Shown one piece after another: positions 1 through 6,034 of a DNA stretch of 6,740 nt. The stretch covers positions 1 through 6,740 of the forward strand of contig JAUWNF010000183.1 of NCBI GenBank assembly GCA_030612785.1. The letters run 5' to 3'. How positions within the stretch are numbered: the stretch's first letter is position 1; every line of letters begins with the position of its first letter. The stretch is from Phycisphaerales bacterium. GTDB taxonomy: Bacteria > Planctomycetota > Phycisphaerae > UBA1845. Below the pieces are notes generated by a model that saw only the letters and a list, made by a program, of their open reading frames with translations, was not told the DNA's origin and did not search any database. The translations under genes were made by a program, and so were the position numbers.

Positions 1-122
1 GAAAACGCCATTACCCCAGCGCAGCCCGTTGCTCCTTCAGGTTGTCCCTCAGCACCGATTCGACACACTCCCAAAACCACGGCCGTTGTGGACGCGGCCA
101 GGGCCGTGCTGGCGATCGGGTC
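1..122 (-). other. Spacer downstream of fabH, possibly reaching the next gene's start
   Basis: No gene is recognisable between the fabH stop and the window edge. On the minus strand an ATG at 11-9 would begin a reading frame M-A-F before the window ends, with a GGGG stretch a few bases upstream. In many bacteria fabD follows fabH, and FabD proteins often begin with a short run such as M-x-A-F. Four codons cannot establish this, and the next residue would be Ser rather than the usual Leu or Val. No terminator-like hairpin with a T-run is visible here, which fits the operon continuing to the left. Confidence 0.3.
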
Positions 123-1115
123 TTACAATCGCAGGATCACGGCGCCCCAGGTGATCCCCCCCCCGACGGCCACCAGCATGACCAGGTCACCCTCGCTCAG
201 AGTGCCGTCCCGCCAGGCCTCGTCGAGACTCAAACCGATGGAAGCGGTGGAGGTATTCCCGAAACGGTCCACGTTAACTGCCATTTTCTCTCGCGGAAGC
301 CCGAGCCGCGTGCGGCACGACTCGATAATCCGCAGGTTGCTCTGATGGGGGATAATCAGCTTGAGATCGTCGGCCTGGAGACCGGATTCCTCCAAGGCCC
401 GATCGATCGAGGCCTGCATCGTGTGGACGGCGAACTTGAACAGCTCCCGCCCGCGCATCTTCATGTAGTGCAACCGCTCGTGGACGGTCTTCTCCGAGGC
501 CGGTTCCGCGGACCCGCCGCCCGGGATCCATACATAGTCGTACTTGCTGCCGTCGCTGCCGAGATGACTGTGCAAAATACCACGCGACGGGTCCGGCGAA
601 GGCTGCATGATTACCGCCGCCGCGGCGTCCCCAAACAGGACGGCAGTGTTGCGATCTTCAGGATCGGTGATCCGGGTCAAGGCCTCGGCCCCGACCACCA
701 GGATGTTCCTGTACAGCTCGGTCTGGATCAGCGTGCCTGCTATGACCATTCCGTACACCAGCCCGCTGCACGCGGCCTGCAAGTCCCAGGCGGGGATTCC
801 GGTAAGCCCGAGTAGGTTCTGCAGCACGCATGCCGCCGAGGGGAGGGGGCGGTCCGCGGTCACGGTTCCAACGATGATGTGGTCGAGATCGGAGGCGGCC
901 ATCCCGGCGTTTTCCAACGCGTTCTCCGTGGCGACCTTGGCCATCATTGCGGTGGTTTCGCCCTCCGCGACCCGGTGCCGTGTCCGAATGCCGGTCCGGG
1001 GAAGGATCCATTCCGCAGAGGTGTCGAGATACGACGCGAAGTAGTCATTGTCCAGCACCTCCTGCGGAGTATACGAACCCGTACCGGCAATAATAGCTCC
1101 AAGGTGCTGTCCCAT
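123..1115 (-). CDS. fabH: Beta-ketoacyl-ACP synthase III (FabH, KAS III)
   Basis: This cytosolic enzyme starts type II fatty-acid synthesis by condensing an acyl-CoA primer (often acetyl-CoA) with malonyl-ACP to give a beta-ketoacyl-ACP. The 330 residues match the family length. The thiolase-fold catalytic triad is visible: Cys116 in LQAACSGLVYG, His257 in IIPHQSN and Asn287 in RFGNTSTAS. The N-terminal signature EWILPRTGIRTRHR (residues 35-48) and the C-terminal GGGITWGA (318-325) are also typical. The ATG at 1115 follows AGGGG with a 6-nt gap, a reasonable ribosome binding site. The gene starts 15 nt after the plsX stop, so it is the third gene of the rpmF-plsX-fabH operon and has no promoter of its own that I can see. 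Primer preference (straight or branched, short or long) cannot be read with confidence. No defects were seen. Confidence 0.97.
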   Translation of the reverse strand: MGQHLGAIIAGTGSYTPQEVLDNDYFASYLDTSAEWILPRTGIRTRHRVAEGETTAMMAKVATENALENAGMAASDLDHIIVGTVTADRPLPSAACVLQNLLGLTGIPAWDLQAACSGLVYGMVIAGTLIQTELYRNILVVGAEALTRITDPEDRNTAVLFGDAAAAVIMQPSPDPSRGILHSHLGSDGSKYDYVWIPGGGSAEPASEKTVHERLHYMKMRGRELFKFAVHTMQASIDRALEESGLQADDLKLIIPHQSNLRIIESCRTRLGLPREKMAVNVDRFGNTSTASIGLSLDEAWRDGTLSEGDLVMLVAVGGGITWGAVILRL

Positions 1116-1130
1116 GTGAAACCCCTGTCG

Positions 1131-2126
1131 TTATCCGCCGAGGCGCGCGGCGATCAGTTGGCTAAACTTGTTCCGTACGAAGGTGGCGGCCACGTGCACC
1201 GCGTTGCGAATGGCCCGTTCTTCACTTCGGCCGTGGCAGATGATGCACACGCCATTGATTCCCAGTAACGGGGCCCCGCCGTATTCGCTGTAGTCGTGCC
1301 GCGTCCACACCCGTTCCAAGGCCGCCCCGAACCTCTTCTTCGCCGCCGGCTCTTCGTCCTCGAACTCATGCGCGATGGTGTCGAACAACCCCTCCGCCAG
1401 CCCCTCCACGAACTTCAGGACGATGTTGCCGACGAACCCGTCGCAGACGGCCACATCGCATTTGTCCTGGAAAAGGTCCCGCCCCTCCACATTGCCCACA
1501 AAATCAATCGTCGCGTCATTGCTCATCAGTTCGTGGGTCTGCTTGACCAGCCCGGTGCCTTTGCGGCTTTCCTCGCCGACCGAGAGCAGGGCCACCCGTG
1601 GACGCTCTGTCCCCAGCACCGTCTGCGAATAGACCGCCGCCATAATCCCATACTGATACAGGTGTTGCGGCTTCGCCTGGATGTTCGCGCCGACATCACA
1701 GAGCACGAAGGGCCGGTGGAATGAGGGAATGGTAACCGCAATGCCGGGGCGGGACACGCAGGACAAGGGCCGCAGTTTCAACTGCGCCGCTGCCGCACAC
1801 GCCCCGGTGTTGCCGGCGCTGATTACCGCATCGACCTTCCCTTCGACCGCCAGGTTGACCATGCGGACGAGCGACGAATCCTTCTTGCTGCGCAGAGCTT
1901 CTATGGGGGATTCGTCCATGTCCACCCTTTGCGAGGCGTGGATCACGTGGATGTGCTCGGGGCGGGCGGGGCCGATCGAATTGAGTTCCGCGCACACTCT
2001 ATCTTCGTCCCCGACCAGGAACAACTCATAATCACCGTTGTCCTCCAGCGCCTGGAGGGAACCCCGGACAATCGCGCCCGGAGCGTGGTCACCCCCCATC
2101 GCATCGACGGCGATTCTATAGGGCAT
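1131..2126 (-). CDS. plsX: Phosphate acyltransferase PlsX
   Basis: PlsX is a peripheral membrane enzyme that converts acyl-ACP and inorganic phosphate to acyl-phosphate. PlsY then uses this to acylate glycerol-3-phosphate, the first step of phospholipid synthesis in most bacteria. The 331-residue protein has the family landmarks in order: AVDAMGGDHAP (6-16), MDESPIEALRSKKDSS (70-85), SAGNTGA (103-109), DVGAN (144-148), NVEGRD (212-217), DGFVGN (229-234) and GGAPLLGINGVCIICHG (283-299). The ATG at 2126 is preceded by a strong Shine-Dalgarno, AAGGAGG, 4 nt away. The last base pairs of the rpmF stop codon overlap it (TAAGGAGG), which suggests translational coupling. The gene lies 9 nt after rpmF and 15 nt before fabH, the widely conserved order. 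The enzyme appears complete and functional. Confidence 0.97.
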   Translation of the reverse strand: MPYRIAVDAMGGDHAPGAIVRGSLQALEDNGDYELFLVGDEDRVCAELNSIGPARPEHIHVIHASQRVDMDESPIEALRSKKDSSLVRMVNLAVEGKVDAVISAGNTGACAAAAQLKLRPLSCVSRPGIAVTIPSFHRPFVLCDVGANIQAKPQHLYQYGIMAAVYSQTVLGTERPRVALLSVGEESRKGTGLVKQTHELMSNDATIDFVGNVEGRDLFQDKCDVAVCDGFVGNIVLKFVEGLAEGLFDTIAHEFEDEEPAAKKRFGAALERVWTRHDYSEYGGAPLLGINGVCIICHGRSEERAIRNAVHVAATFVRNKFSQLIAARLGG

Positions 2127-2135
2127 GGGCCCTCC

Positions 2136-2321
2136 TTAGCTTTCCTCTTCGTGAATGGGCAACATCAGCTTCGCGCTGACGAAACCGCAACTCGAACACG
2201 CACAGTGGGGTAGCTTGGCCTTGCCACACTTGGGGCACGCGGTCAGCGCCGCCGCCCTCCGCGCGAGGTGCGAACGGCGTTTACGTTTACAACACTTGGA
2301 GGTCTTCTTTACCGGTACCAT
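2136..2321 (-). CDS. rpmF: 50S ribosomal protein L32 (bL32), zinc-ribbon form
   Basis: This is a 61-residue component of the large ribosomal subunit. The basic N-terminus, VPVKKTSKCCKRKRRSH (2-18), is the conserved L32 start. It is followed by a zinc ribbon with Cys29-x2-Cys32 and Cys42-x2-Cys45, in CPKCGKAKLPHCACSSCG. All four metal ligands are present, so this is the zinc-binding (C+) type. Three further Cys (10, 11, 40) are outside the usual ligand set. The reading frame stays open to an ATG at 2432, but that start would lie upstream of the predicted transcription start, and family length and sequence point to the ATG at 2321. The Shine-Dalgarno there is weak (AAGAG about 7 nt upstream). 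It is the first gene of the rpmF-plsX-fabH operon. The yceD (DUF177) gene that often precedes rpmF is not present. Confidence 0.93.
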   Translation of the reverse strand: MVPVKKTSKCCKRKRRSHLARRAAALTACPKCGKAKLPHCACSSCGFVSAKLMLPIHEEES

Positions 2322-2419
2322 ACCAAAACTCTTACGCTTGCGGTTGAAAAAGCGACCTTCTCGGGTGCCGGCTGCCTTCGACAGCGCGTACACACCCTCG
2401 ACAGGGTCGCAAACCAAAC

Positions 2420-2448
2420 ACCATATTAACACCAGGTTCCTCTGTCAA
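2420..2448 (-). promoter_or_regulatory. Sigma70-type promoter of the rpmF-plsX-fabH operon
   Basis: On the minus strand a perfect -35 hexamer TTGACA (2448-2443) is followed by exactly 17 nt and the -10 hexamer TATGGT (2425-2420), which matches TATAAT at four of six positions including both conserved ends. Transcription would start near 2413, giving a leader of about 90 nt before the rpmF ATG at 2321. The position just upstream of an operon of housekeeping genes supports the call. There is no experimental evidence in the sequence itself. Confidence 0.75.
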
Positions 2449-2496
2449 GTACGGGTAGGCCACCCCCCACTCACATTTCGGGTACCGTGCTTGACC

Positions 2497-2517
2497 ATAT
2501 GTTAGGAATATGTTAGG
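2497..2517. repeat. 10-bp direct repeat upstream of the rpmF promoter
   Basis: ATATGTTAGG occurs at 2497-2506 and again at 2508-2517. The copies are 11 bp apart start to start, so they face the same side of the helix. On the minus strand they read CCTAACATAT and lie roughly 85-105 bp upstream of the predicted rpmF transcription start. The AT-rich sequence stands out from its GC-rich surroundings. It could be a binding site for a regulator or an upstream element for either divergent gene. No regulator can be named. Confidence 0.5.
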
Positions 2518-2610
2518 GCTAATGGGGTGGCGATCCGTAGCTAGTCTTCCTCAGGTGAGTCCCCCACCTCTGGAGGGTTTGTCGGTTTAGTCATTCGTCC
2601 CGACCTCAGA

Positions 2611-2675
2611 TGTAGCGCCCCCCGTTGGGGGTGGCTAAAACCGCCGGGGCGCCGCCCAAATGGGGCGACGCTACA
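2611..2675. repeat. 65-bp palindromic element with two internal hairpins
   Basis: The ends TGTAGCG (2611-2617) and CGCTACA (2669-2675) are perfect 7-bp inverted repeats. Between them lie two further foldbacks: CCCCC-GTT-GGGGG near the left end, and GCCC-AAAT-GGGC near the right end (about 2653-2664). The strand can therefore fold into an outer stem carrying two hairpins, a three-way junction. The compact size, terminal inverted repeats and non-coding position resemble REP/BIME-type or miniature inverted-repeat elements. A structured leader for the DUF819 gene, which starts about 85 nt further on, is an alternative. Copy number in the genome cannot be judged from one window. Confidence 0.55.
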
Positions 2676-2760
2676 GATTAAATCGACAGGCCCTGAAGAG
2701 GTGGTCCACCCGGCGCGATACAACTGGACGGCCTGCGATCCATCCGCTATCACTCCGGCC

Positions 2761-3999
2761 ATGTTCGCCGAGGTTACCACGACAGCTCCGTCCGGAGCGC
2801 TCATCGAAGACCCCGCGGGCGTGCTGGCCGTTTTGTTCGCGGTCCTGGCGTTCATCTTCTGGCTGACGCAACATCCGGTGATCGGCCGCATGTTCAAGAT
2901 TGTGCCCGCGTTGGTGTTCTGCTACTTCGTGCCGACCCTGCTGACCACATTGGGGGTCATCCCGGACCAATCGCCGCTGTACGGCTGGATCAAGACCTTC
3001 GTACTCCCGGCCAGCCTGTTACTGTTGATCCTGGCGTTGGATTTGCCGGGGATCGTTCGCTTGGGACCTAAGGCCGTGGTCATGCTGTTAGCGGGGACGA
3101 CCGGGGTGGTGATCGGCGCGCCGATCGCGCTGTTCGTCTGCCAGGGGATGCTGCCGGCGGACGCCTGGCGCGGCATGTCCGCTCTGGCCGGGAGCTGGAT
3201 CGGAGGCGGCGCCAACTTCGTGGCCCTCGGGCAGGCCGCCGGCGCCTCCGACGCCATGATGGGCCTGATGGTGATTCCCGACGTGTTCGTCGCCAACATC
3301 TGGATGGGCACGCTGCTGTACCTCTCTGTGCACCAGTATGCTATCGATCGATGGACCGGGGCCAACGCCCAAGCCATCCGGGAGCTGGAACGGCACATGA
3401 CCGAGTTTCAGGAGCGGGTCACCCGCATACCCGCGTTGCCCGACTTGATGATCATCCTCGCGTTCGGGTTCGTGGGGAGTTGGCTGAGCTACGAAGCGGG
3501 CATCTGGCTCAGCACCGCGCTCGGGGCACAGGTGCCGGCGATCGGCGAGATCATCCCGCCTTCAACCTGGAAGTTCATCATCGTCACCACCCTCGGCGTG
3601 CTGTTGTCGTTCACGCGGGCTCGCAATCTCGAAGGGGCCGGCGCCTCGAAGTTGGGCTCAGTGATGATCTACCTGCTGGTGGCCTGCATCGGCGCGGGAG
3701 CCAACTTCGCCGAGATCGCCAAGCACCCGGCCGTCATCCTGATGGGCTTCGTCTGGATGACGTTCCACGTGGTGGTGCTGTTGGGTGTCGGGCGACTCAT
3801 CCGCGCCCCGCTGTTTTTCATCGCGGTCGGTTCGCAGGCCAACATCGGCGGGGCGGCCAGCGCCCCGGTGGTGGCGTCGGCGTTTCATCCTTCTTTGGCC
3901 GCGGTAGGGGCGTTGCTGGCCGTTGCCGGTTACGTGCTGGGCACCTATGCCGGACTGGTATGCATGTGGTTGCTCAAGTGGGTGGCGGGCGCCGGGTAA
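2761..3999 (+). CDS. DUF819 family (YjcL-like) integral membrane protein
   Basis: This is a polytopic inner-membrane protein of the DUF819 family, typified by Bacillus YjcL. Transport is suspected for the family, but no substrate is established. From the chosen ATG it has 412 residues, near the usual family size. Many hydrophobic helices of about 20 residues are evident, with a hydrophilic, charged loop around residues 196-222. Small-residue-rich family motifs are visible: GSWIGGGANFVALGQ (144-158), GAGANFAEI (311-319) and GSQANIGGAASAPVVASAF (357-375), then GYVLGTYAG (390-398) near the end. The two glycine-rich GGGANF/GGAAS regions sit in separate halves, consistent with an internally repeated fold. 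The frame is open to a GTG at 2701, which would add 20 residues unlike the family N-terminus. Neither start has a clear ribosome binding site, and I prefer ATG 2761. It appears to be a single-gene unit, convergent with the PPIase gene. Confidence 0.88.
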   Translation: MFAEVTTTAPSGALIEDPAGVLAVLFAVLAFIFWLTQHPVIGRMFKIVPALVFCYFVPTLLTTLGVIPDQSPLYGWIKTFVLPASLLLLILALDLPGIVRLGPKAVVMLLAGTTGVVIGAPIALFVCQGMLPADAWRGMSALAGSWIGGGANFVALGQAAGASDAMMGLMVIPDVFVANIWMGTLLYLSVHQYAIDRWTGANAQAIRELERHMTEFQERVTRIPALPDLMIILAFGFVGSWLSYEAGIWLSTALGAQVPAIGEIIPPSTWKFIIVTTLGVLLSFTRARNLEGAGASKLGSVMIYLLVACIGAGANFAEIAKHPAVILMGFVWMTFHVVVLLGVGRLIRAPLFFIAVGSQANIGGAASAPVVASAFHPSLAAVGALLAVAGYVLGTYAGLVCMWLLKWVAGAG

Positions 4000-4066
4000 T
4001 CCCCCGGCCGTGGTTGGGCCATCCCACTGCCAACTTCAATCCAGCCTCATTAGTGACAGAGCACTA

Positions 4067-5197
4067 CTATTCTTCGCGTGCTGGGGGCTCCTTGATGCTC
4101 AGCAACTCGATCTCGAAGACCAGCGTGGAGTTCGGCGGAATCCCCGGGCGGCCGCGCTTGCCGTACGCCAGTTCGGCGGGAACAATCAGCTTGCGCTTCT
4201 CGCCGATCTTCATCATGCCCACGCCTTCGGTCCAACCGGGGATAACCCGATTGAGCGGAAACGTGGCGGGGCCTCCGTGATCTGCCGAGGCGTCGAATTT
4301 CGTACCGTCCAGCAGCCAACCGATGTAGTTCACCTCGACGGTGTCGGTGGACTTCGGCGCGGGCCCCTCACCCTCCTTGAGAACCACGTACCCTAAGCCC
4401 GAAGCGGTCTTTTCGATCTTCTTACCGGTTTCTTCTTCCACCTTTTTGATAACCTCCTGGAGAGCCTTTTCCTGTTCAGCACGGGCCTTGGCTTCAGCTT
4501 CCTCGGCGACTTTTTTGGCCGCCGCCGCCTCCACTTCAATCCTGGATGTCGCCTCGGCAACCTTCGTCGCCACCTTCTCGGCGTCGTAGGTACTGACAAT
4601 CTTGACGGCCTTGACAATCACCGGCTCTGCTGGAACAACTTTGCCCATCCGAAGCTTGGGATGAGTGGTGACTTCGGTATCGCGAATCTTATCGACCACG
4701 TCCAGGCCTTCGACGACCTTGCCGAAAACGGCATAGGCGGCACCGTCGCGCTGCGGCTGATCGAGATTGGCGTTGTCCACTACGTTGATGAAGAACTGCG
4801 AACTGCCGGAGTGGGGGTCGCCGCCCATGCGGGCCATCGAAATGCTCCCGCGCACGTTTTTCAGCCCGTTTCGCCACTCGTTCTTGATGCCCGGACGCAC
4901 ACCTTCCTTCTTCTCCATTTCCGGGGTGTACCCGCCGCCCTGGATCATGAACGTGTGCATCACGCGATGGAAGATGGTACCGTCGTAAAACCCCTCCTGC
5001 GCGTAGCGCACGAAGTTTTGGACCGTAATCGGGGCCTTCTCGGCGTCGATTTCGAGGATAATGTCCCCGAGCGTCGTTTCCATCTTCACGCGCGGATGAA
5101 GCCCGTCATCGGCCGGCTTCTCCCCCTCGGCCTTGTCCTCCGCCCAAGCGTTGGGCACCAGCGCCAGCATCGCCACCACCAACATTGCACGCATCAT
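4067..5197 (-). CDS. Exported cyclophilin-FKBP fusion peptidyl-prolyl isomerase
   Basis: This is a two-domain prolyl isomerase that should accelerate cis-trans proline isomerisation during folding of exported proteins. Residues 1-19 form a signal peptide ending in A-W-A, so it is probably periplasmic. The cyclophilin domain (about 36-201) has the catalytic FHR (76-78, Arg78), MIQGGG (84-89) and SQFFIN (133-138). The Trp that helps human cyclophilin A bind cyclosporin is replaced, apparently by Asn144. An Ala/Glu/Lys-rich helical linker (about 205-262) recalls the dimerising helices of FkpA and Mip. The FKBP domain (about 265-368) keeps the binding-pocket set: Tyr291, Phe301-Asp302, Phe313, Val318-Ile319, Trp322, Tyr345 and Phe361. 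AAGGTGG lies just upstream of two adjacent ATGs (5197 and 5194). Either may be used, and the second gives better spacing. The gene stands alone, 67 nt from the convergent DUF819 gene. Confidence 0.93.
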   Translation of the reverse strand: MMRAMLVVAMLALVPNAWAEDKAEGEKPADDGLHPRVKMETTLGDIILEIDAEKAPITVQNFVRYAQEGFYDGTIFHRVMHTFMIQGGGYTPEMEKKEGVRPGIKNEWRNGLKNVRGSISMARMGGDPHSGSSQFFINVVDNANLDQPQRDGAAYAVFGKVVEGLDVVDKIRDTEVTTHPKLRMGKVVPAEPVIVKAVKIVSTYDAEKVATKVAEATSRIEVEAAAAKKVAEEAEAKARAEQEKALQEVIKKVEEETGKKIEKTASGLGYVVLKEGEGPAPKSTDTVEVNYIGWLLDGTKFDASADHGGPATFPLNRVIPGWTEGVGMMKIGEKRKLIVPAELAYGKRGRPGIPPNSTLVFEIELLSIKEPPAREE

Positions 5198-5356
5198 TGA
5201 ACCACCTTTTCAATCGTACGAAATATGCCCACCGCGATGCAGGCCGCCCCTCGACGGCGCACCCAACGGGCCAATACCCAAACCGCAAGCATAAGGGATT
5301 TGACGCCGCGGGGAAACCACGCATGCCGTTTTTCTCGGTCCCGGCCCGCCGTTCCG

Positions 5357-5620
5357 GGTGATTGCTGGGACCATGTGGCGCTGGAGGCCCGGACCAAATT
5401 CGCCCTCGCGGTGGTGCCGGGTAAGCGTACCTTGACCTCGGTGCGTCGACTGATCGGCGAACTGGCCGTACGGACTGACCCTCAATGGCCCCTGCTGGTC
5501 ACCAGTGATGAATATAAGCCCTACCGCCGCGTGCTCCTGGAGGTCTATGGCACACGCCAGCCCCGACGACGGCGACATCGAAGGGGACGCCCTCCGAAAC
5601 CGCGACTGGTCACGCCGCCC
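5357..5620 (+). pseudogene. Internal fragment of an IS1-like DDE transposase
   Basis: The plus-strand frame reads GDCWDHVALEARTKF, then VVPGKRTL, LLVTSDEYKPYRR, LEVYG, a basic stretch, and GRPPKPRLVTPP. This order matches the middle of IS1-like transposases common in planctomycetes and other environmental bacteria, as I remember them. The Asp in TSDE (codon 5507-5509) would be the second catalytic acidic residue. The N-terminal zinc/HTH region and first catalytic Asp are missing, as are the C-terminal part and catalytic Glu. Upstream (5225-5356) the same frame is open but shows nothing of the family. The frame runs on past 5620 to 5737, but from there it only shadows the transaldolase fragment in another frame. 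No terminal inverted repeats or target duplications were found. It is a dead remnant. Confidence 0.72.
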
Positions 5621-5763
5621 GCGATTGCCTGGCCCGACTGGAGCAGGCGGGCATCTCAATGGCAGAGGTCACCGAGCAACTCAAGAACGAGGGAGTCAAG
5701 GCGTTCGCCGACGCGTTCGATCAACTCCTCGAGGTGATCCAATCCAGATTGGCGCGTGCTTAA
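5614..5763 (+). pseudogene. C-terminal fragment of a transaldolase
   Basis: In a frame shifted relative to the transposase remnant, about 49 codons ending at TAA 5761-5763 read ARDCLARLEQAGISMAEV, then TEQLKNEGVKAFADAF and DQLLEVIQ. This resembles the C-terminal end of the longer bacterial transaldolases of the pentose-phosphate pathway (the type in which a G-V-x-x-F-x-x-A/S-F/W segment closes the protein). The rest of the roughly 350-residue enzyme is absent, because the transposase-like sequence takes its place upstream. There is no usable start near the junction. It could also derive from a fused transaldolase/glucose-6-phosphate isomerase protein. Identification is by remembered family pattern, not by a search. 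Confidence 0.6.
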
Positions 5764-5877
5764 ATCCTCATTAATCCGCTACGATGACGTTGTTGGACTT
5801 ACAAACAACGGCACCACGAGGCCGGTGTTGGTGAGGGAAGCTCGTCAGCACTCGCGATGCTCTGCCCCGCGCAGAAA

Positions 5878-5909
5878 GCCCGCCCGTGACTGAGCGGCCA
5901 CGGGCGGGC
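5878..5909 (-). terminator. GC-rich hairpin, likely rho-independent terminator
   Basis: GCCCGCCCGTG (5878-5888) pairs perfectly with CACGGGCGGGC (5899-5909), an 11-bp stem with a 10-nt loop. Read on the minus strand the stem is followed by TTTCT, so it suits termination of the transcript from the gene ending at 6035. It is the second hairpin after that gene. Confidence 0.6.
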
Positions 5910-5981
5910 GTATGCTCACCAAATGTCTTTCCGACCGACAGAATGAAACCCGAAACTTCCAGTTTGTCCTGTCGTTGGTAA

Positions 5982-6018
5982 GCCGACTGGTGGCGGGAAC
6001 ATCCCGCCACCAGTCGGC
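5982..6018 (-). terminator. Perfect 17-bp stem-loop after the secreted-protein gene
   Basis: The arms 5982-5998 (GCCGACTGGTGGCGGGA) and 6002-6018 are perfect reverse complements over 17 bp with a 3-nt loop. The hairpin begins 16 nt after the stop codon of the minus-strand gene at 6035. Only two T residues follow on the minus strand, so it may be a terminator core, a 3'-end stabiliser, or one of a tandem pair with the hairpin at 5878-5909. Confidence 0.6.
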
Positions 6019-6034
6019 AGGAGCACTAGCCTAA

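Larger units (their letters stand above)
2322..2760. other. Non-coding stretch between rpmF and the DUF819 gene
   Basis: These 439 bases separate two divergently transcribed genes. Reading away from rpmF, they hold the rpmF leader (2322 to about 2413), the minus-strand promoter (2420-2448), a 10-bp direct repeat (2497-2517) and a 65-bp palindromic element (2611-2675). Open frames crossing the region show no recognisable protein. On the plus strand a TTGACC at 2491-2496 could be a -35 box for the DUF819 gene, but no convincing -10 box lies 16-18 nt downstream, so I do not call a promoter. An 8-bp inverted pair, GCCACCCC (2459-2466) and GGGGTGGC (2524-2531), flanks the direct repeat. Confidence 0.7.

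Noticed and set aside
1..11. Start of fabD after fabH
   Set aside because: Only M-A-F and part of a Ser codon are visible. The position is plausible but the evidence is too short to call a gene.
42..815. A 257-codon plus-strand open frame opposite fabH
   Set aside because: It is antisense to a clear fabH gene, shows no family features, and is expected by chance in GC-rich coding DNA.
2322..2432. In-frame extension of rpmF to an ATG at 2432
   Set aside because: The start lies upstream of the predicted transcription start, and the added 37 residues have no counterpart in L32 proteins.
2541..2897. A 118-codon minus-strand open frame between rpmF and DUF819
   Set aside because: It spans the palindromic element and the start of the DUF819 gene on the opposite strand, with no recognisable protein features.
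3991..4008. Terminator hairpin between the convergent DUF819 and PPIase genes
   Set aside because: GCCGGG and CCCGGC form a 6-bp stem overlapping the stop codon, but no T-run follows, so it is too weak to call.
3351..4280. A 309-codon plus-strand open frame overlapping the DUF819 gene and the end of the PPIase gene
   Set aside because: The composition is Arg/Gly/His-rich without hydrophobic periodicity. It is a shadow of the DUF819 frame and crosses a convergent gene boundary.
5225..5737. A single 170-residue plus-strand protein
   Set aside because: Only its middle resembles a transposase. Its first part matches nothing and its last part shadows the transaldolase fragment in another frame.
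5771..6010. A 79-codon minus-strand open frame
   Set aside because: It runs through both hairpins after the secreted-protein gene and has no protein-like features.
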